DNA of 64,000 bases. Origin: Meandrina meandrites (lineage: Eukaryota > Cnidaria > Anthozoa > Scleractinia > Meandrinidae). Shown one piece after another: positions 48,201 through 57,381 of this stretch. Every line of letters begins with the position of its first letter. Positions within the stretch are counted from its first letter, which is position 1. Under the pieces are notes generated by a model that saw only the letters and a list, made by a program, of their open reading frames with translations, was not told the origin of the DNA and searched no databases. The stretch is taken from contig OY855908.1 of assembly GCA_963693305.1 (NCBI GenBank), positions 30,299,305 through 30,363,304 of the forward strand, written 5' to 3'. The position numbers and the translations under genes were made by a program.

Positions 48201-50012
48201 CCTTAGCGTTAATCCTTTCGTTTAGTTATACTGTGCTGGAATTTGCTTATTTCCGAGAGATCTGCGCGCGGTTATCGCCAGCATTGATGAGCCATCAGAC
48301 ATGAACAAAAGGTTAACTTTTTTCTGGCGAAGTTTAAAGCCCGGGCCATACAAGAATGAGAGTTGACTTTCATTAACTATCGTGAGCTCGGGCCAAACGA
48401 GAACGAGAGTCGTCAAGAGTGAGAGAAAGAAAGAGAAAACTCTCATCGACTCTCCTGAAAAATTTGAACACGTCCAGAATCGATGGCAGCGCATGAGAGT
48501 TTCAGGCAAAACGAGAGCGAGAGTTTGAACTCTCATCATATCAACTCTTATCCTCGTTTAGCCCAGGCTTAACAAAAACGGTTCCATTGTTAGGGCGATG
48601 ATGATGACTGCCTGTGACCTCAACGGAACTACAAAGCCATGGGAGATACAGAAAGAGGTAAGGTATTCTGATGTTCTAAGTAAGACAAGGAAGAAACGTA
48701 GTCATGTTGGTAACATCACTGAACCTGAGTGATATGGGATTCCAAATTAGTTAACGTTTTTTCAAAATTCATCGCAGGATCTCACCTTTAGTTATAAGAC
48801 AAATATTGCAATTGAAGTATTGTTTTTCTCAGGTTGTCCATCTGGTGACAAGCGAGTTCTTCCAACAAGGAGATCTCGAGCGAACCACGCTAAATGTGGA
48901 GCCCTCGGTGGGTAAAATGTGTTAAATTCTGTTTGTACCATTGCCAGATTAGTCCTCTTGTGGCAATTATAACAATTAAAGATTAATCTCTCGACCAGAT
49001 ATTTCCTGACAGATGAAAGCTCTCTATTGCTAATCGTAGTACAAGTCGAAAAGCAGCGTGATTAATCCTTTAGCAAGCACATACTCTTCCCTCCCCCACC
49101 CACAGGCCCTATTCTAACTTCGTTCGTTCGTTCGTTCGTTCGTTCGTTCGTTCGTTCGTTCGTTCGTTCGTTCGTTCGTTCGTTCGTTCGTTCGTTCGTT
49201 CGTTCGTGCGTGCGTGCGTGCGTGCGTGCGTGCGTTCGTGCGTGCGTGCGTGCGTGCGTGCGTTCTTTCGTTCGTTCGTTCGTTCGTTCGTGCGTTCATT
49301 CGTTCGTTCGTTCGTGCGTTCATTCGTGCGTTCGTTCGTTCGTTCGTGCGTGCGTGCGTGCGTGCGTGCGTGCGTTCGTTCGTGCGTGCGTGCGTTCGTT
49401 CGTTCGTTCGTTCGTTCGTTCGTTCGTTCGTTCGTTCGTTCGTTCGTTCGTTCGTTCGTTCGTTCGTTCGTTCGTTCGTTCGTTCGTTCGTTGCAAACAA
49501 TGCCTTCCAATACCATTACACAACCTCCCCAAAAGCTTTGAATTACCCGTAATGCGGCACCTATGTTGTAGGCTCTGATGGACAGACAGAAGGTTGATGA
49601 ACTACCTGCCCTCCAAGTACAGTTCTTTGAAACAACAGGAATCCCCGTGTTCAAGGTGAGTGTATAATCTTGAAACTGCGATGCTGTATTTTTTTTTAAC
49701 TAAGAACGTTTTGTTTGGGAGATCGATGACCTGTAATATTTTTAGCATAATATTTTCCGGCTTTACGAGGCTTTATGCGTCCTATGATCCAATGACGACG
49801 GATAAATTCTGTGGCTTTGTTTGTTTATTACTGAGCGTTCAAACGCTTTTAATTATGGCGTTTATTGATTTTAGGCCTTGGCTACGTTCAACCCAAATAT
49901 ACGCCCTCTCCTTGACGGCGCAGAATCCAATAAAAACCGCTGGGTTGAGCTGGAGGAGGAACGGCAGACGCGGCAAAAAGACGAAGAGGACAAACAGCAG
50001 TTGGTCACGTGA
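32337..50012 (+). CDS. PDE11A: PDE11A-type cAMP/cGMP phosphodiesterase, 935 aa
   Basis: It hydrolyses cAMP and cGMP. Twenty-two exons join in one frame: 32337-33254, 37060-37149, 37920-37988, 38559-38648, 38827-38994, 39682-39746, 40236-40305, 41319-41366, 41769-41853, 42402-42469, 42739-42831, 43282-43332, 44426-44572, 45120-45227, 45727-45836, 46154-46241, 46765-46865, 47965-48042, 48594-48657, 48833-48907, 49572-49655, 49875-50012. The length matches human PDE11A4 (933 aa). The opening [15 protein letters not shown] parallels the PDE11A4 start. GAF-A begins near residue 215 ([28 protein letters not shown]) and GAF-B near 400. The catalytic domain (about 640-900) keeps HNWKHAFNV (H673, H677), [11 protein letters not shown] (H713, D714), HHHFNH and TACDL (D824). 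Q877 and F880 occupy the nucleotide-selecting glutamine and hydrophobic-clamp positions. RRYS102 and KTKS164 could be kinase sites (inference). Confidence 0.95.
33255..37059 (+). other. PDE11A intron 1
   Basis: A 3.8-kb intron. Around 34960-35375 the words GCACGGCAGA, GCCAGAGTC and GCACTGCCGAAG recur in both orientations, suggesting a decayed repeat. A 21-bp minisatellite lies at 36333-36437. No nested gene was recognised. Confidence 0.55.
36333..36437 (+). repeat. 21-bp minisatellite, five units
   Basis: Five consecutive 21-bp units of the type AGCACTCTGGTTAGCCTAAAT, each with a few changes, in PDE11A intron 1. Confidence 0.85.
37585..37760. repeat. Dispersed repeat, copy 2
   Basis: Shares ordered sequence blocks with 16468-16640. 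It lies in PDE11A intron 2. Confidence 0.65.
38995..39681 (+). other. PDE11A intron 5
   Basis: No feature was recognised beyond a short (ACG)n run near 39186. Confidence 0.5.
40306..41318 (+). other. PDE11A intron 7 with an unexplained minus-strand open frame
   Basis: A 108-codon minus-strand frame (40704-41030) starts [20 protein letters not shown] and reads without low-complexity bias. It may be a retroelement fragment. No domain was recognised, and no splice links to other exons were found. Confidence 0.3.
41515..41660. repeat. Repeat fragment with poly-G run
   Basis: GGGGTGCACAAAG at the left and GGGGTGCACCCCTGG at the right bracket a segment with a G run (about 41628-41650), in PDE11A intron 8. 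Confidence 0.55.
43380..43476. mobile_element. 97-bp AGCCTG-ended MITE
   Basis: Ends AGCCTGTTCCAGGCTCTCGG and (reverse complement) AGCCTGTTCCATGCTCTCGG match with one change and continue into GTAGTT/AACTAC. A perfect 11-bp duplication AATGTTCCAGT flanks it (43369-43379 and 43477-43487). It lies in PDE11A intron 12. Confidence 0.88.
43762..44308. mobile_element. ~546-bp AGCCTACG-ended DNA element
   Basis: Ends AGCCTACGCAGCTGGCGGG and CCCGCCAGCTACGCAGGCT are reverse complements with one change. The 10-bp duplication AAGGAGGTGT flanks it (43752-43761 and 44309-44318). No transposase frame is visible. It lies in PDE11A intron 12, less than 300 bp from the related 97-bp element. Confidence 0.85.
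44880..45090. repeat. Repeat with two poly-G runs
   Basis: It begins GGGGCGTAGCTAGGATTTT and includes G runs at about 44906-44923 and 45029-45048. It ends just before PDE11A exon 14 (45120). Confidence 0.55.
46904..47065. mobile_element. Foldback element capped by poly-G and poly-C
   Basis: Arms at about 46920-46952 and 47016-47048 are a 33-bp inverted repeat with two mismatches (inner end GACGGGGATGCTC). A G run begins and a C run ends the element. It starts 39 bp after the PDE11A exon 17 donor. Confidence 0.8.
47224..47400 (+). mobile_element. tRNA-derived SINE of a third family
   Basis: The A-box-like GATAGCGCAGTGGTGGAG and a perfect B box GGTTCGAATCC are followed by a pyrimidine-rich body (GGTTTTCTCTCTGGGTTCTC). 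It lies in PDE11A intron 17. Confidence 0.75.
48047..48184 (+). ncRNA. Hammerhead-ribozyme-like hairpin insertion at a splice donor
   Basis: A perfect 32-bp inverted repeat (48076-48107 and 48153-48184) forms a long stem. At its apex CTGATGA (48115-48121), a GATC/GATC stem II with an AAACA loop, GAAA (48136-48139) and ACGTTT follow in hammerhead order. The insertion is flanked by the 12-bp repeat ATGCTCAAGTAA (48035-48046 and 48185-48196), which contains the PDE11A exon 18 end and donor. The motif resembles the minimal-helix-III hammerheads of Penelope-like elements. Self-cleavage is not shown. Confidence 0.6.
48337..48570. mobile_element. Inverted-repeat element with AAGCCCGGGC ends, copy 2
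   Basis: The left end AAGCCCGGGCCATACAAGAA is matched by AAGCCTGGGCTAAACGAGGA on the other strand at the right end. The interior is rich in GAGAGT/ACTCTC words. It occupies much of PDE11A intron 18, ending 23 bp before exon 19. Confidence 0.75.
49119..49490 (+). repeat. (TTCG)n tetranucleotide array, 372 bp
   Basis: TTCG units with blocks of TGCG variants (about 49206-49262, 49346-49372 and 49382-49395), in PDE11A intron 20, ending 81 bp before exon 21. Every reading frame is open, giving spurious NERT/FVRS proteins. Confidence 0.97.
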
Positions 50013-53000
50013 CACTAATAGTGCCCGCATCGTGTCAATCGTCTTCGTGACCGCACCAAAATATGGTCGGGATCAATCGGTACTCAATCGGAAATCAATC
50101 GGCACATCTTCAAAAGCTACGAAATTCTTCGAGGTGTTGGTGGGAATCAGCCACTGAAAACTGGAAATACACTGCAGTGGCTTCGCCCAATCATTTTTTT
50201 CATTTGCAAGATGCTGATTACCAGTTTCCTCTCGATATACGTGACCTTATAAGGGCGAGGGAAGTCAACGGTCATCCGGGAATATTGCTACTTAGGAGGG
50301 GACCATATTTTATATTTATCTTTAAGAGGGGGAATGCATAGTCGCAGTATTGTATTTTTTCTACGAAAATTCATTATCGATAAGCCAATTGATTAGGTAG
50401 ATAATAGAAAAATTGAATTATTTCTTACCGAGCGTAAGCGATGCGCCATCATCCATAGACTGTATTCGTACTCTCGGTATAGAGAGTATTAACTCACGCG
50501 ACCGGCGGCCATGTTGGTTTACCTAAACAAAAGACGATTTTGAATAAAAAAAATTAATTCCCGGTCTGGTGGCTTGGTACACCAATATGGCCGCCGTTTC
50601 TTTGTTTTGGAACACCAATATGGCTGCCGTGACGTCATGTGAATACGCTCTATTGGACTGTAACTAGTGTGCAATGGAGGCTAATGTGGGGGAAGTCATT
50701 AAGAAGAGTTTCATGAGATTTGCGTTTGGCAAGATTCCTTGCATTAGCTTCAATTGCAAGCTCGTTCCAATCCGATACCGAGAATACGGATATGGTCTAT
50801 TCAAGTGGGATAATCCGGAAGTCTAACCCGGGCAAGCTCAAACGTCCGCTTACTCAAACAATTTTCCCTTTCAACTTGAGAATTCGAGTTCTATTTCTCG
50901 GCGTCTTCTCTATTTTTAGCGAAGAATAAATACGACGTAGCGCTGGAGTTGTTTTCCGGATAGAAATGTAGTTTAGAAACCACAATATAGTCAATCTAGT
51001 TGGACCTTTCTAATAGTTAACATGCTTGACAGCAGTGCAGATCCAAGACTCTACTATTAAATTTCGCTCAGATTAGCTTATCGCGTTTTGTTATCTTATG
51101 GGAAACCTATTTTATTACACTTGCGATATCAAGTTTGGAATTTTTTATATGTTGATACAAGGGTGTAGTGCAGTGTAGCAACATATGAATCACTGAAATG
51201 TATTTCCCTCAGTAAGTTACCTAGGCGCTTCTTATAATTGCTAATTGTGCCTTTATTTGTTGTTCAAGCGTTTCGTGTGTTTAACAAAGTGCAAGTAGTC
51301 AAAACCAACGCGAGTGACACTTCGTATTTCTGTAGCTCGTGTTACGAATACAGTTTGGAAATTCCAAGTTTCAGACTCATTCGGAAAATGGCTCACGATT
51401 AAGAAACAGTTAACCCCCTCCCCCTTGCTGTCTGCCAACGCACCTTCAAATCAAAGTACGGTAAACCTGAAAATAACAATGAGCGACAATAAAGCAATAA
51501 ACTAAAAAAAACAAAGGATGGTTAAGTTGGGGGTTGGTTGGAACCATAACGAACGACCAACTTGAAAAAATGTGAGCAGTTTTTTTTTCAGGAATGGCAT
51601 TCGTGACAACCAAAACATATGCTAGTTAATTTGGCGCCATTTTACGAATGAGTCTGTCTATCCCCGTCAAAACTGAAAACCCACCCAATATTTCGTTTAT
51701 GTTGCACTTTGCTATGGTAACCACGAAACCGAGGTTTTTTCTGTAATCATTTGTTTCATTATAATTGCTCGCGCGCTCGTCTTCTCGCTCTCCCTGACTG
51801 ACTAGAACGCCAAGCTACGCTGGCTATATAATTATTGTCACGTCAGACTCAGCGCTTTAACATAGTGTTCATTCTGGTGGTAAATTCTTGGGGGAGAAAT
51901 AGGAACAAGATCGAAAAAAAAAATGGCGATAATTTTTTGATTAGTCCGATCATAATATTTTACAATATTGTAAATACGACATACTAAAGTAGCGCTATTG
52001 TATTTATTGTTGCTCATACATCCCTCAACAAGGAAATAAAGTCACGAACTCTGCCCGTGTCTCGTGTTGAAGAACAGAAACTCATAAGGATATGGGCAGT
52101 CTGTTGATGAATCATTTAGTGTTTTGATTTCAAAACTTTGTAGACTGAAATTGCCAGACTCGACCGTCTGCAAATTTTTGCAACGTCATAAAACACATGT
52201 CATTAATGTTTATAACAGCTCAAAATTAATATGGGTGGTCGTCGGGTATCCTCGGGAGATTTTCTGGAAAGCTCAGTGATGTGTGGAAAACTATTCGGAG
52301 TTTTTTCCGAGGTTTTACCGGCACTTAAATCTCCGACTCTAATGTCTTCCACCAAAATGGGCGGTGGCACTGTCAATTACAGGCGAATTTTGAAGTCCAA
52401 GGGGTTTAGTTTCAGTTGAAGTTGCATGCGGGGTTTTCACATAATCTTCAACACTATTTGAATCGTTACAGCAGTGAACGCTTCCAGTAGAAGAACAGCC
52501 CTCACAAGAATCGCTCCTCGAGTTTTTTCAACTTTCGAAGTGATTCGATTCTGTGTGGGTAGAACCAAGCTGTTACATTGAAAATCCGCGAATCTGATTG
52601 GTTCTCCCACTGTTGCCTAACCCAGTAACCAGCTATTGGAAAACTCGTGATGTGATTGGCTACACATGCACCTACTATCGATCGATAGTACACGACTTAT
52701 TAACCGAGGGTGAGGTCTTTACGGGAAAATCTCAAGGTCAATAGAGCAAGGCCAAAGTTCTAGTTTTCTCGTAAAGACCGAACGCTCGAGGATAATAAGT
52801 TGTTTATTATATGGCATTTGTTTGGCCAAAGATGATTCAAGCAGACGTGGTTGCCACATCCGGTTCAATCTCGTTCCCAACACCACGACCTTACTTAGAG
52901 AACTGAATTACAGAGTGTTCGAGCAATGCCTTTTTTTTCCTGAGACTTTCAAGAATCAAGTATTGAAAGGGAAATCAAACCAGCCTGAAGTTTTATAGTT

Positions 53001-55407
53001 TCAACTTGAGAAGACAAAAAGTCATCAAAGTTTCCAAGAATCGAACGGCCAAAAAATCGGACAAAACGCGTCAGGATTCACTCTCAGCCGGATCGTTCAT
53101 CGTCGCTCCTTCTCTACAACTGTGCAATTTTTACAAAAACCGCAATGGTTTTGAAATATTTCTTATTCTCTTTTTCGCAGGACATTAACAATAGAGAGAT
53201 TAAGCATGATTTTGTTTTCCCGTGAACGGCAAAAACTCCACTTCTGCTGTCTGCCGTCACGCGTTTGTGATAAGGTTTGTCTGCGTCACGAATGTGTGAT
53301 ATTTTCCTATTCGGTCCTATTTTTCTAAGGGATTTATTAACGAATTTAATAAAAAGGTAACGAAATGAAAAGCAAGCCGCGCGCTTGCCGCTTGCCGTAT
53401 AACGTCATGTTTAATCTCTCTATTATGCTCGTGGGCATTACGGAAGAATCCCGCCTTAAAAAAAGCCAAGCCAATCAGAGCGCTCGTTATATCGACTCCA
53501 AGCACCAGCCATGTAATATGTCTATGTTTAATCGCTTAATCGTGCAAGGATTTTTCCTTTCAACTGACAGAATGACGAATAACCCCAAAGTGTTTTCAAC
53601 GCCTTTGATGGTGATACATAAAAATCTCTTTAGGATAGAGCTTTCAAAATAAAAGAAGAACAGCCTGTTCATTAGCTTCATGTTGATGGAGGGCTACGGG
53701 TGTTGGCCTAGCTAATAAACCGGACGCAGACAGGAGACGCCCATAATGGAATACGGTAACCTCGAGGCATGCACCTGGCGAAAGAAAGGTTTGAAGAAAT
53801 ATGCCTTTTACACTACGAGCAGTCCCTCTCTTTTCTATCGATCTTGAAGCGCGAAAAAGGACGCGATAGAAAAATGGCCCAACGATTTACCACGGGTACT
53901 TTTTACACTCGCCTCTTTTTCGCTTCATTTCTGACGGACGAAGAAAACTGAGAGAGTGGTTTCGGTGATCTCTGGATGCGAAAACAGGCCGGTATCATTT
54001 CATGTACGTTATAGTTGACTCCAGATAAGTAGTCTTTGATGGAGTTGATAGTTTCTTGATGCTAAAAATGGTAAACACGATTTAAAAAGAAATACATCCC
54101 AGCTGGAGACAGCGACGGAAGACACGCTAACTTTACGCAGAAGAAAAAACAGATATAAAGTATCTTGCTGTTGAATATTGTTAACGTGAAAAGCCGGAAA
54201 TGCTATATGCAGCCCTATTGAAGACAACGACAAATAGCTCGCCAAGTTTCCAAGGAAGACAGAAAAAAATGCGGCCAGAAGGGGAACAGTTTAATTATTT
54301 CATAAAAGAACACCGTATAGTTAAATTTTGATCCTTTTAAGATAAAAGTTGTTTTTCTACAGCGCAGCTGAAGAATTTCCGCTTTCACAGAGCCTAAAAC
54401 AAAGAGCGCAAATTCGTCTGCGTTCGTAGGCCGCTAAACGTCTTGCGCCATCATTTATCATATTCTTTAAAAAAACATGGACACTGGCGATCAATTAATG
54501 ATCTCATCTACTTTCCCTGTAGCCTGGCTTCCTGTTATTCACGCCTTTTAAGTGCTGTTTAAGTGTTTAAGCCATTTCCTTCTAGCTTTTTTGTCGTTAA
54601 ATTAATCAATCATGCTTTCAAACCAACGCGAATTCAATTATGATTCTCAGTGGGCCCGAACTTCAGACTCGACTGATTTCGAAGGACGTACACTGCCTCC
54701 TCGTAATCTGTCACGCAGTTTCGCTCATTTACGCACCGATTTTATTTTAACATGTTTAAAGGAACAAAGAAACTTCAAATTTTGACACTAAGTTAAGACG
54801 AATGGCTGAAGTATCTTAGATTTTCTAAGTGTACTCGATAGGTCATTGCCATTAAGGTTGTTTCGGAAAGACAGCATACAGAAAATATAAATATTTATTT
54901 AAAAATGCAGCACCATTTTGCGTCCACCATACAAGAGGCGAGATATATTTTTTAACCAATTTAATGTATTTTACCTTGTCAAAAACCTGGAAATTGAGAT
55001 TTATTTGTTTTCGTGCAATTTCAGTCGCATTTTCAAAACTCATTCGGCTCGAACAAAGCACAGTATCCGGGGAGGGTGAAAATTTGCATTCAAATATGTC
55101 TTTGTGATTTGGTTTGAATGTGAAAAAACCAGCTATGCACGATCAATCAGCTTTTTGAAGTTTTATTAATTTCATCATATTTGACCAATCACAGCGCGAG
55201 CAGACTCTTATCTTGCACTCCCCAGAAAAAAATAATAATGATCTTCGACCCTTTGAAAAACCTCAATTATTTATTCACAACCTGTGGGCAGAAAATGACC
55301 CCCAAAAAATCATAAAAAGCAAATACGTCAAATGCAAGCGGACATATTTATTGCCATTTGTCAGTAAACTGATAAAAACCTACTCACATTGAAAGCTACA
55401 TATCATA
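50013..55407. other. Intergenic region between PDE11A and the GPCR
   Basis: It presumably begins with the PDE11A 3' UTR (AATAAA at 50543-50548 is one candidate signal). Two CACCAATATGGC words lie at about 50580 and 50613. An inverted-repeat element with CTTATTAACCGAG/CTCGAGGATAATAAG ends lies at about 52692-52803. No gene was recognised. Confidence 0.45.
52692..52803. mobile_element. Hairpin MITE
   Basis: Inverted arms include GGTCTTTACGGGAAAATCT and AGTTTTCTCGTAAAGACC, with CGACTTATTA and TAATAAGTTG outside them. Confidence 0.65.
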
Positions 55408-56475
55408 TTACATTGCATTCATTTCAATGTCATTTATCTCGCCTTCTCGAGGGAAACAATCTTTGCTCTTTTTGAAAATATCTCGCAGGCCCCTCCGATA
55501 TCTGTCATTTAGGAGAAAATAAATGCACGGGTTAAGTGACGCGTTGGAGTAAAATATGAACTTGGCCGCGAAACTCAAATGGTCCATACCACAAGGAACC
55601 TTTTTATACCATACAAAGAAAAATAAAAATCCTACGATATCTATCGGCAGTATGCAAATAACAAATAAAATAATGATTGCCAGAACATTCTTGACGATTT
55701 TAATGTTCTCTTTTCGTCGGCCTTTGAGCAGTGAAGACGACGATTTTTGCCAAATGGGTTTCTTTCTTTTTAAATCCCTCAATATGAGGGAGTAAAGCAC
55801 GATAATGACTGCCAAAGGGATAGCTATCAAAGCAACGGTTAATATAATAAAGTTGATTCTTAGCGCCCGCAGGGTGTCGAATGCCGGCTCAAAGCTGAAG
55901 AAACAGATACTGATTTCATTTACTCGCTGATGACGCCCAATGTAAAAATAAATAGCGTGTAGACCCATCGATGTTAACCATATGAGTCCAATAACAAATT
56001 TGCGTCGTTTTGGAGTAATGATGGGCTCGCGAAAGGGCGAAACTACCCCAGTGTACCTATCCAATGTGATAGCAACAATACTCTGTATTGAGACGGCAGT
56101 TGACATGTCTTGGAAGAAGTAAACAAATTTACAACTGGCTGCTCCAGCTAAACCATCGATCAGCCATCCCTGGTAGCCGATGAAGATTTGCGTCAGTTCT
56201 CGCGGCACTGCAAATGTAGAAAGCAATAAATCAGATACTGCCATGTTTGCGATTAAGTAGTTGGTCGTGGTTCGCATGTGCCTGTTTTTCAGAACGATGG
56301 TGATGACCGCTGTGTTTCCAAGAAATGAAAGCAACATTATGACAGCGTAACATGTTGTTTTGATAGCTTTTGCAGAGATTAGATCGTCTTTGGTGAAAGG
56401 AATACATTCAGGTTCAGTAAAGTTTGACTGTGTTGAGTCCTCGAACACCGACCCGTTCATCCCGTAGAGCCGCAC
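55408..56475 (-). CDS. Class A (rhodopsin-type) GPCR, orphan, 355 aa
   Basis: A seven-transmembrane receptor in one uninterrupted exon. Class A landmarks are in place: GN at 53-54 (TM1), LANMAVSD with D82 (TM2), C115 (TM3 start), D139-R140-Y141 (TM3 end), W166 (TM4), C191 in the second extracellular loop to pair with C115, P220 (TM5), CILP with P277 (TM6), and N315-P-C-I-Y319 (TM7). N-glycosylation sequons occur at N7 (NGS) and N18 (NFT). Overall it is most like the peptide-receptor side of class A, but no ligand can be named. TM6 has CILP instead of CWxP, so the usual toggle tryptophan is absent. ATG at residue 1 is used; M6 is an alternative. A TTTATT at about 55347-55352 gives a coding-strand AATAAA about 56 bases past the stop. 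Confidence 0.92.
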   Translation of the reverse strand: MRLYGMNGSVFEDSTQSNFTEPECIPFTKDDLISAKAIKTTCYAVIMLLSFLGNTAVITIVLKNRHMRTTTNYLIANMAVSDLLLSTFAVPRELTQIFIGYQGWLIDGLAGAASCKFVYFFQDMSTAVSIQSIVAITLDRYTGVVSPFREPIITPKRRKFVIGLIWLTSMGLHAIYFYIGRHQRVNEISICFFSFEPAFDTLRALRINFIILTVALIAIPLAVIIVLYSLILRDLKRKKPIWQKSSSSLLKGRRKENIKIVKNVLAIIILFVICILPIDIVGFLFFFVWYKKVPCGMDHLSFAAKFIFYSNASLNPCIYFLLNDRYRRGLRDIFKKSKDCFPREGEINDIEMNAM

Positions 56476-56930
56476 GCGAGAGAATTGATGGGCACGGCAA
56501 TGGACTGGGCAGCGTGTGTGTAAATGCGCGATATTACGTAATTCAGCCTAGCAATAAACATGTTAAAATATGACCCGCTGATACCCAATCAGATTCGACT
56601 AAGGATTTTGTTACTTTTTAATGATCCTTGAAATTAACATATAAAAGGTATAGCGTAATTTTTTTTCTGAAAAGGAACGCGATAAACTTATGCAAGTTCT
56701 GATCAAATGTTAAGGAATATTTTTAATAAAAAAGTAAGTTTCCTTATTGTTAATAATCTAGCAGCAAAGAGCTAGAGATTCTGCCCCTGCCGCTAGACCA
56801 ATCTCCCGGAAGTCCACTTCAAAACCCCTGTTACTCAGACATGCCCTAATGTACAACGAAATATTTTCTTAAAAATACGTGAATTGTAATGATTTGGTTG
56901 TAACGATATTTGCTTGATGTAACAAACAGC
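56476..56930. other. Upstream region of the GPCR gene
   Basis: AT-rich; no specific promoter element could be identified. Confidence 0.4.
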
Positions 56931-56951
56931 ATCACATTAAATTACTGTTTA

Positions 56952-57288
56952 CAGTACATTACATTGCACTGCATTGTGTTAAATTGCATTACATTACATT
57001 ACCTTAAAATACATTACAATACATTACATGAATACATTACATTACAATTCATTGCAATACATTACAATACATTGCATTACATTACAATACAATACATTAC
57101 CATACATTACAATACGTTACAATACATTGCATTACATTGCAAAACATTGCATTACGTTACAATACAATACATTACAATGTCAATACATTACAATACAATG
57201 CATTACATTGCAATACAATACATTTCATTACATTACATTACAATACATTGCATTACATTGCATTGCATTGTATAACATTACATTGCAG
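56952..57288. repeat. Pentanucleotide-based array (CATTA/CATTG/CAATA)n
   Basis: About 330 bp of 5-bp units, mostly CATTA, CATTG and CAATA, with small deletions. The long open frames over it are artefacts of the repeat. Confidence 0.9.
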
Positions 57289-57381
57289 GATCATTCTCAG
57301 TAGCTGGGAATAGATGACTAGGTAAATTTGATCAACAAAAATACTAAAAAGGACGCTATGTAATTCACTAAACTGTAACAC

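Noticed and set aside
49109..49654. Open frames of NERT/FVRS repeats in PDE11A intron 20
   Set aside because: Same artefact of a (TTCG)n array; the flanking exons splice over it.
52231..52419. 62-codon plus-strand frame (MGGRRVSSGD...)
   Set aside because: Short and isolated, with no flanking exons or family match.
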